Shown: positions 1 through 3,191 of the stretch, one piece after another
Layout: each line of letters begins with the position of its first letter
Position numbering within the stretch: position 1 is the first letter of the stretch
Position numbers and translations under genes: made by a program
The notes under the pieces: model-generated
Databases searched by the model: none
Seen by the model: only the letters and a program-made list of their open reading frames with translations
Told to the model about the DNA's origin: nothing
Assembly (NCBI GenBank): GCA_964398865.1
Contig: CAYNOO010000025.1
Span: forward strand, 1-5,174
Direction of reading: 5' to 3'
Length of the DNA stretch: 5,174 nucleotides
From: Phycocordibacter sp964398865
GTDB taxonomy: Bacteria; Patescibacteriota; Minisyncoccia; Phycocordibacterales; Phycocordibacteraceae

Positions 1-1
1 A

Positions 2-133
2 CTTTTTGGTCCCAATAGCAATACCTATGTTCAGTGGGTTTTAAATCATTTCCCTAAAAGTGGACTGAAGCTTCCTTGGAATGCCTTTGGCAAAAACAAG
101 GCGCCCCAGCTCATGTCCTCAACGACAAGCTAA
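2..133 (+). CDS. C-terminal fragment of a DUF3750-like protein
   Basis: The frame is open from the left edge to a TAA at 131-133 and gives 43 residues; the start lies outside the window. It contains the motif GPNSNTYVQWVL, then GLKLPWNAFGKN. From memory this resembles the conserved C-terminal part of DUF3750 proteins (GPNSNTF...LP..A.GKD), a family of roughly 250 residues with no established function. The motif looks like real protein rather than a chance frame, but the family name is recalled and not searched. The last dozen residues (KAPQLMSSTTS) look like a non-conserved tail. The gene is convergent with the small membrane-protein gene that ends at 163. The 29 bp between the two stops show no clear terminator hairpin. 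Confidence 0.55.
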   Translation, partial: LFGPNSNTYVQWVLNHFPKSGLKLPWNAFGKNKAPQLMSSTTS

Positions 134-162
134 GGAATCCAATAGAACACCTTTAAGCGCTG

Positions 163-294
163 TTAAGTCAAAAGCTTCACAATCACTAGAATGAGTGCGA
201 TGACAAGAAGCGTGTGAATGAGGTTGCCCCCTACTTTAAAATTGAATCCAAGAATCCAGAGGATGATTAAAATAACGCAGATTGTCCAGAGCAT
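163..294 (-). CDS. lmo0937-family small membrane protein (43 aa)
   Basis: The minus-strand frame starts with ATG at 294-292 and ends with TAA at 165-163, giving 43 residues. The protein is almost entirely two hydrophobic stretches: about residues 3-18 (TICVILIILWILGFNF) and 26-42 (HTLLVIALILVIVKLLT), joined by a KVGGNLI turn. This WxxG...GG.xIHxLLVIA pattern is characteristic of lmo0937/DUF5670 proteins, a widespread family of unknown function about 45-50 residues long, so the gene looks complete. A GGAAA lies 3-4 nt upstream of the start and could serve as a ribosome-binding site. The start is 21 nt downstream of the sigma-factor stop on the same strand, so the two are probably co-transcribed. 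The function is not known. A role in envelope or stress physiology is inferred only from its neighbour. Confidence 0.82.
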   Translation of the reverse strand: MLWTICVILIILWILGFNFKVGGNLIHTLLVIALILVIVKLLT

Positions 295-297
295 ATG

Positions 298-302
298 TTT
301 CC
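298..302 (-). promoter_or_regulatory. Weak ribosome-binding site for the lmo0937-type gene
   Basis: On the minus strand GGAAA is followed by CAT and then the ATG at 294. The spacing is short. It is the only purine-rich SD-like sequence near a start in the left half of the window, and it supports translation of the 43-residue frame from this ATG. Confidence 0.4.
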
Positions 303-315
303 AATGAGTATGGTC

Positions 316-831
316 TTATGTGACTTTGTATAATTGTTTCATTTTTTCAATGCCGCGGTGTACTTGAACCGCGATAGTGTTTCGCGACTGACCCGTAATA
401 AGAGAGATTTCTTGAAGCGATAGATCTTGCACGTATCGCATACGCATTACTTTCTGATAGGTGAGGGGCAGGCGAGCGATTAAGAGAAGTGCCGATTTTC
501 CATCGAGTGCACTAAATAGGCGCTCGGAATCGCCGACGCTTGGCTCGAATCCTTTCTCTAAAACAGCATCAAGCGAGACTGTCTTGTTCTTCCGGTATTC
601 ATCTATGATGAGGTTGTTGAGTATGTGGTAGAGGAACGCCTTCATTACCTCAATGTTTCCGCCTTTGACGAGGTACTTCCACGTCTTCATGAATGTATCC
701 TGCACCAAGTCCTCGCTGATTGCTCGATCGCCCACTTTGAAAAAGGCATGTGAACTGAGACCTTTTTCGTAGTCCTGGTGCGCCACAGTCAACACTGCTC
801 GCCTTTGGGTTCGCTGCTTCGTGGTCATCAT
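316..831 (-). CDS. ECF-type RNA polymerase sigma-70 factor
   Basis: A 171-residue ECF sigma factor, which directs core RNA polymerase to a specific promoter set in the cytoplasm. Region 2 spans about residues 18-88. It includes SEDLVQDTFMKTW (39-51), the core-binding and -10-melting part, and AFLYHILNNLIIDEYRKNK (65-83), the typical region 2.3/2.4 helix. Region 4 spans about 104-168, with LPLTYQKVMRMRYVQDLSLQEIS and a helix-turn-helix around 137-163 (SLQEISLITGQSRNTIAVQVHRG) that should read the -35 element. There is no region 1 or 3, and the length is normal for ECF factors. Two ATGs are in tandem (831 and 828), and no convincing SD precedes either. No anti-sigma gene is adjacent: the next gene in the unit encodes the 43-residue membrane protein. 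A PAS-protein gene is divergent. The ECF assignment is firm; the target regulon cannot be read from this window. Confidence 0.93.
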   Translation of the reverse strand: MMTTKQRTQRRAVLTVAHQDYEKGLSSHAFFKVGDRAISEDLVQDTFMKTWKYLVKGGNIEVMKAFLYHILNNLIIDEYRKNKTVSLDAVLEKGFEPSVGDSERLFSALDGKSALLLIARLPLTYQKVMRMRYVQDLSLQEISLITGQSRNTIAVQVHRGIEKMKQLYKVT

Positions 832-1054
832 ACAATAGGCTGCCTAGGGCAATTTTCTATTACAAAGGTATTACAGCTTTGTTTTGATAATGAAATTATG
901 TTCATAGCTGTAGGTATCAAACGTTAATTTCCAACTACATTTTCATTACATCAGCCTTACAGTGAAAATAGAATGAAGTGAAAACACAGCATCATTACGC
1001 CTCTATAAGTTTGTAAGATTGCAATAATGCTCCCGCTCTAGCGGCTGTACTGCT
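832..1054. promoter_or_regulatory. Divergent promoter region between sigma factor and PAS gene
   Basis: This 223-bp AT-rich stretch holds no plausible gene and must contain the promoters of two divergent units. On the plus strand TATAAG at 1004-1009 is a possible -10 for the PAS gene, but no matching -35 is visible. On the minus strand CTGTAATAC (876-868) lies about 37 nt before the sigma start. The block AGTGAAAA occurs at 961-968 and 977-984, and the inverted TTTTCA at 940-945. These are candidate operator or ECF-promoter elements. None matches a consensus well enough to name. Confidence 0.5.
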
Positions 1055-1633
1055 ATGCAACACCACAAAACTCCTAAAGGACATGGCACTGAACCTCTTG
1101 GAGCTGATTTTGTAGAACGATTAGGAGAAGAGAGTTGGATTTACATGAAGACTGTCGTGGATATCGTGCGAGAACCCGTATTGATCCTCGGTAAAGACCT
1201 TCGAGTAATTGCAGCAAATGATCCTTTCTACAGGATGTTTCAGGTTGAGCAAAAAGATACGGAAGGCAAGGTTGTATACCAGCTTGGGAACGGTCAGTGG
1301 AACATTCCAGCACTCCAAAAACTCCTCGAGGATATTTTGCCGCAAAATAGTTTTTTCAAGGGTTTTGAGGTTACTCATGATTTTCCTTCAATCGGACGCA
1401 AGGTGATGATAGTGAATGCTCGCGAAATTCATTGCAAGGAAGATATAACGTTAGCGCCATGTCCGCCTATCATCTTGTTGGCGATGGAGGACGTTACGGA
1501 AATAATGGCAATTGCTGAAACGCTCGCTAATCATGCAAATCAAGTGGAGGCGAAGCTCACGGAGCGGACGCAAAAGCTCGAAATTCACATCAAGAAGTTA
1601 GAAGAAGAAATTAACGGGCTTAAGAGGGGATAG
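1055..1633 (+). CDS. Stand-alone PAS-domain protein with C-terminal coiled coil
   Basis: A 192-residue soluble protein. After a polar leader of about 30 residues, a PAS domain spans roughly 32-150: VDIVREPVLILGKDLRVIAAN (36-55), FYRMFQV (58-64), EGKVVYQLGNGQWNIPALQKLLEDILP (70-96), FEVTHDF (104-110), GRKVMIVNAREI (114-125) and IILLAMEDVTE (139-149). This is the PAS subtype usually found fused to histidine kinases or CheB/CheR-type proteins, with its characteristic NGQW-IP and LNAR-like motifs. Here there is no kinase, GGDEF or methyltransferase domain. The protein ends in a charged helix (about 152-192) with coiled-coil character. It probably senses a small ligand or redox state, or mediates protein-protein contacts; the ligand is unknown. 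The start at 1055 has no clear SD. An internal ATG at 1145 would still keep the PAS core. The gene is divergent from the ECF sigma factor, which hints at a shared signalling role (inference). Confidence 0.88.
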   Translation: MQHHKTPKGHGTEPLGADFVERLGEESWIYMKTVVDIVREPVLILGKDLRVIAANDPFYRMFQVEQKDTEGKVVYQLGNGQWNIPALQKLLEDILPQNSFFKGFEVTHDFPSIGRKVMIVNAREIHCKEDITLAPCPPIILLAMEDVTEIMAIAETLANHANQVEAKLTERTQKLEIHIKKLEEEINGLKRG

Positions 1634-1716
1634 AGAGTTTTTAGAGCATGCCTGTAATACTCTTATCATTGCCGCGTCATCCCTGATGTTCGCTTCTATT
1701 AAAAATTTAACAAATC

Positions 1717-1730
1717 CTGACCCCCGTCAG
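1717..1730 (+). repeat. Short inverted repeat in the leader of the YggT-type gene
   Basis: CTGAC, a CCCC loop and GTCAG form a perfect 5-bp stem that ends 8 nt before the ATG at 1739. It occupies the place where an SD would normally be, and no SD is present. It may be a small mRNA hairpin or an operator. It may also be chance in the 105-bp gap (1634-1738), which otherwise shows no gene and no terminator. Confidence 0.35.
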
Positions 1731-1738
1731 ATAAAAAC

Positions 1739-2095
1739 ATGGATTCATTTAATTCGCCTACCACCAAGCCGCTCTATAGGGGAACGCAGATTGTGTGGTA
1801 TGTACTTGGTCTTATAGAGGCGTTATTAGCATTTCGATTCGTTCTTAAGCTCTTAGCTGCAAATCCAAGCGCTGGCTTCACGAGCTTTATATATGGAGTA
1901 ACGAATGTTTTTACTGCTCCGTTTACCGCGGTATTTGGCATCAGTTACGTCGAGGGCAGCATTTTTGAATGGACTACGCTGCTCGCCATGCTTGTCTACT
2001 GGGCTGTAGCTGTTGGTATCATCAAGCTTTTTCTTATCGGGAAAACTGTTTCTACTCCAGAAGCTGCAGTAAAGCTCGAAACGCAAGAGAAATAA
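1739..2095 (+). CDS. YggT-family integral membrane protein
   Basis: A 118-residue membrane protein. Residues about 17-40 form a hydrophobic helix (QIVWYVLGLIEALLAFRFVLKLL). It is followed by the YggT signature: arginine within the helix, then LLAANPSAGFTSFIYGVTNVFTAPF at about 38-62. A second long hydrophobic stretch spans about 79-100 (TTLLAMLVYWAVAVGIIKLFLI). The tail is polar (KTVSTPEAAVKLETQEK). This is the single-repeat YggT form, with a normal length for such proteins. The family is broadly conserved. It has been linked to osmotic or envelope functions and, in some lineages, to cell-division or thylakoid organisation, but has no defined biochemistry. The start at 1739 is followed directly by coding sequence. 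Upstream is the A-rich GATAAAAAC with no SD. It lies 105 bp after the PAS gene on the same strand, and no terminator is visible between them. Confidence 0.88.
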   Translation: MDSFNSPTTKPLYRGTQIVWYVLGLIEALLAFRFVLKLLAANPSAGFTSFIYGVTNVFTAPFTAVFGISYVEGSIFEWTTLLAMLVYWAVAVGIIKLFLIGKTVSTPEAAVKLETQEK

Positions 2096-2142
2096 GTAAT
2101 TTCAGGCTTAAAGTTTTGAAGGAGTGGCAGGGGAGCGTGCGT

Positions 2143-2148
2143 TATACT
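2143..2148 (+). promoter_or_regulatory. Putative -10 promoter element for the DUF1761-type gene
   Basis: TATACT sits in the 93-bp gap after the YggT-type gene, about 40 bp before the ATG at 2189, and would give a leader of about 34 nt. A G precedes it in the extended -10 position, but the full TGn is not present and no good -35 is seen. The predicted leader is very AT-rich and has no SD. Confidence 0.4.
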
Positions 2149-2188
2149 GCCTGTGGGTTTTATAAAAATCTATTAATATTTTTTTCAT

Positions 2189-2602
2189 ATGGATATCACG
2201 GTTAATTACCTCTCACTTCTCGTCGCGTCATTTGCTGGCATGGCTATCGGCATGCTCTGGTATTCGCCGTTAGTGTTTGGTAAGCAGTGGATGGCTGCTG
2301 CCGGTATGACCCCCGAAAAAATGGCATCCCGCAAAAGGCGCATGCCCATTGCCATCATTGGCGGATTTCTCTGCCAGATAATCACTGCATATGTGTTGGT
2401 CTATTTTGCTTCTCTCTTTGATGTGGTCACGGTGTCTGAAGCACTCACACTCGCGCTTTGGGCATGGCTCGGATTTACGGCAGTCACTTCGCTTCATGCG
2501 GTGCTCTGGGAAGGGAAGCCCACAGCATATTGGGCGATAAATGCAGGGTATCAGCTTGCTGTGTTCGGAGCGATGACGCTGATTCTCACGCTGTGGCGCT
2601 AG
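2189..2602 (+). CDS. DUF1761-family integral membrane protein
   Basis: A 137-residue polytopic membrane protein with four hydrophobic segments: about 6-24, 53-75, 84-105 and 117-136. The N-terminal motif GMLWYSPLVFGKQWM (21-35), followed by AAGMTPEKM, is the hallmark of DUF1761. The first loop after it is basic (SRKRRMP, 47-53). The C-terminal YQLAVFGAMTLILTLW is also typical, and the length matches the family. The function is unknown; no catalytic residues can be pointed to. The ATG at 2189 follows a run of T residues with no SD. An alternative ATG at residue 18 would cut off the first membrane helix, so the upstream start is preferred. The end of the gene (TAG at 2600-2602) lies just upstream of the rnpB -10 box, so the rnpB promoter lies within and just behind this gene. 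Confidence 0.87.
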   Translation: MDITVNYLSLLVASFAGMAIGMLWYSPLVFGKQWMAAAGMTPEKMASRKRRMPIAIIGGFLCQIITAYVLVYFASLFDVVTVSEALTLALWAWLGFTAVTSLHAVLWEGKPTAYWAINAGYQLAVFGAMTLILTLWR

Positions 2603-2613
2603 CATCAAACACG

Positions 2614-2622
2614 TGGTATAAT
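2614..2622 (+). promoter_or_regulatory. Extended -10 promoter of rnpB
   Basis: TGGTATAAT is a perfect TGn plus TATAAT extended -10 element. It places transcription start at about 2628-2630, exactly where the RNase P helix P1 begins. The -35 position (about 2594-2599, TGGCGC) lies in the last codons of the preceding gene and is a poor match, as is usual for extended -10 promoters. Confidence 0.75.
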
Positions 2623-2628
2623 GCAAAG

Positions 2629-3005
2629 AGCGCCAGGTAATCGCTCTTTCACAAGAGAGGAAAGTCCGAACACTCATCCGCATATCGAAAGATATGCGGA
2701 TAGCATGGTAGCGGGTAACGCCCGCACGCTTCCTTGACGCGAGGAGCGAGTGCTGCGAACAGAAACGCCCGAGGCGAAAGTTGAAGGCTCCGTCTTGATT
2801 TGAAAAGATCATGCGGATGACGCCTATCGTAAGGTAGGTATGCAACGGCTAAATGCGTACCAGGGTGCAAGGCCGTGCCTCGCGAAAGCGAGGAGTGCCG
2901 CTAGATCTCGACGGTAACGTCGAGACCAGATAAATGGTTGCCGTCGTTGTCAGATGCTTTTAAGTATTCGACAGCGATACAGAATTCGGCTTATCGGTGC
3001 GAACG
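2629..3005 (+). ncRNA. rnpB: RNase P RNA (bacterial, reduced type-A-like)
   Basis: This is the catalytic RNA that removes 5' leaders from tRNA precursors. The universal core is clear: P4 5' strand GAGGAAAGTCCG (2657-2668), GGGTAACGCC in P8 (2713-2722), GAACAGAAA (2757-2765), GCAAGGCC (2867-2874), AGATAAATG (2928-2936) and P4 3' strand ACAGAATTCGGCTTA (2979-2993). Pairings traced by eye: P1 2630-2634 with 2996-3000; P2 2640-2644 with 2974-2978; P3 a short hairpin 2645-2656; P5 2671-2675 with 2863-2867; P7 2707-2710 with 2858-2861; P8 2711-2725; P9 2730-2746; and P18 2906-2925 with a GTAA loop. Oddities are an 11-bp GAAA hairpin between P5 and P7 (2676-2701), only one short GAAA hairpin where P15/P16/P17 are expected (2878-2893), and a P19-like hairpin (2946-2975). 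The length of about 375 nt is normal. The ends are estimated to within a few bases. Confidence 0.95.
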
Positions 3006-3018
3006 CGTCAAAATAGTG

Positions 3019-3056
3019 AAACACCCTCGGTGAAAGCCGGGGGTGTTTCTCTTTTT
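3019..3056 (+). terminator. Rho-independent terminator of rnpB
   Basis: AAACACCCTCGG (3019-3030) pairs with CCGGGGGTGTTT (3037-3048) through 12 base pairs, one of them a G-U, around a 6-nt loop TGAAAG. The sequence then runs into TCTCTTTTT. It lies about 15 nt after the estimated rnpB 3' end. Confidence 0.92.
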
Positions 3057-3103
3057 AGTTAAGTTACGCAAGGCTTTTTTGCTGGAAATAATTCTGTTTT
3101 TGA

Positions 3104-3134
3104 TTCAAATTTTGAAATTTTTGTGTGCTACACT
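3104..3134 (+). promoter_or_regulatory. Putative promoter and operator of the ligase-like gene
   Basis: In the 135-bp gap after the terminator, TGCTACACT (3126-3134) resembles an extended -10 (TGn plus TACACT). It lies about 57 bp before the ATG at 3192. Just upstream, TTCAAA-T-TTTGAA (3104-3116) is a 13-bp palindrome within an A/T-rich tract, possibly an operator or an UP-like element. No good -35 is present. Confidence 0.35.
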
Positions 3135-3183
3135 TTTTGCATACACACTTAATCATAAGATGTACTATCTTAAACAAGTATGC

Positions 3184-3187
3184 AGGA
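3184..3187 (+). promoter_or_regulatory. Weak Shine-Dalgarno deciding the ligase-like start
   Basis: AGGA lies 4 nt before the ATG at 3192. It favours that start over the in-frame ATG at 3180, which has no purine-rich sequence ahead of it. The choice changes the protein by only four residues. Confidence 0.35.
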
Positions 3188-3191
3188 TTCC

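Noticed and set aside
1074..1406. Several open frames of 65-85 codons overlapping the PAS gene
   Set aside because: The PAS frame has family motifs throughout; these are shadows in other frames.
2625..2649. Perfect 8-bp inverted repeat AAAGAGCG / CGCTCTTT at the 5' end of rnpB, considered as a separate terminator or operator
   Set aside because: The same bases form P1, P2 and P3 of the RNase P RNA. The repeat may be an alternative fold during transcription, but no T-run follows it.
2270..2845. 191-codon open frame on the minus strand
   Set aside because: It lies antisense to the DUF1761 gene and to most of rnpB, is rich in Cys, His and Arg in no recognisable pattern, and would require the RNase P RNA to be coding.
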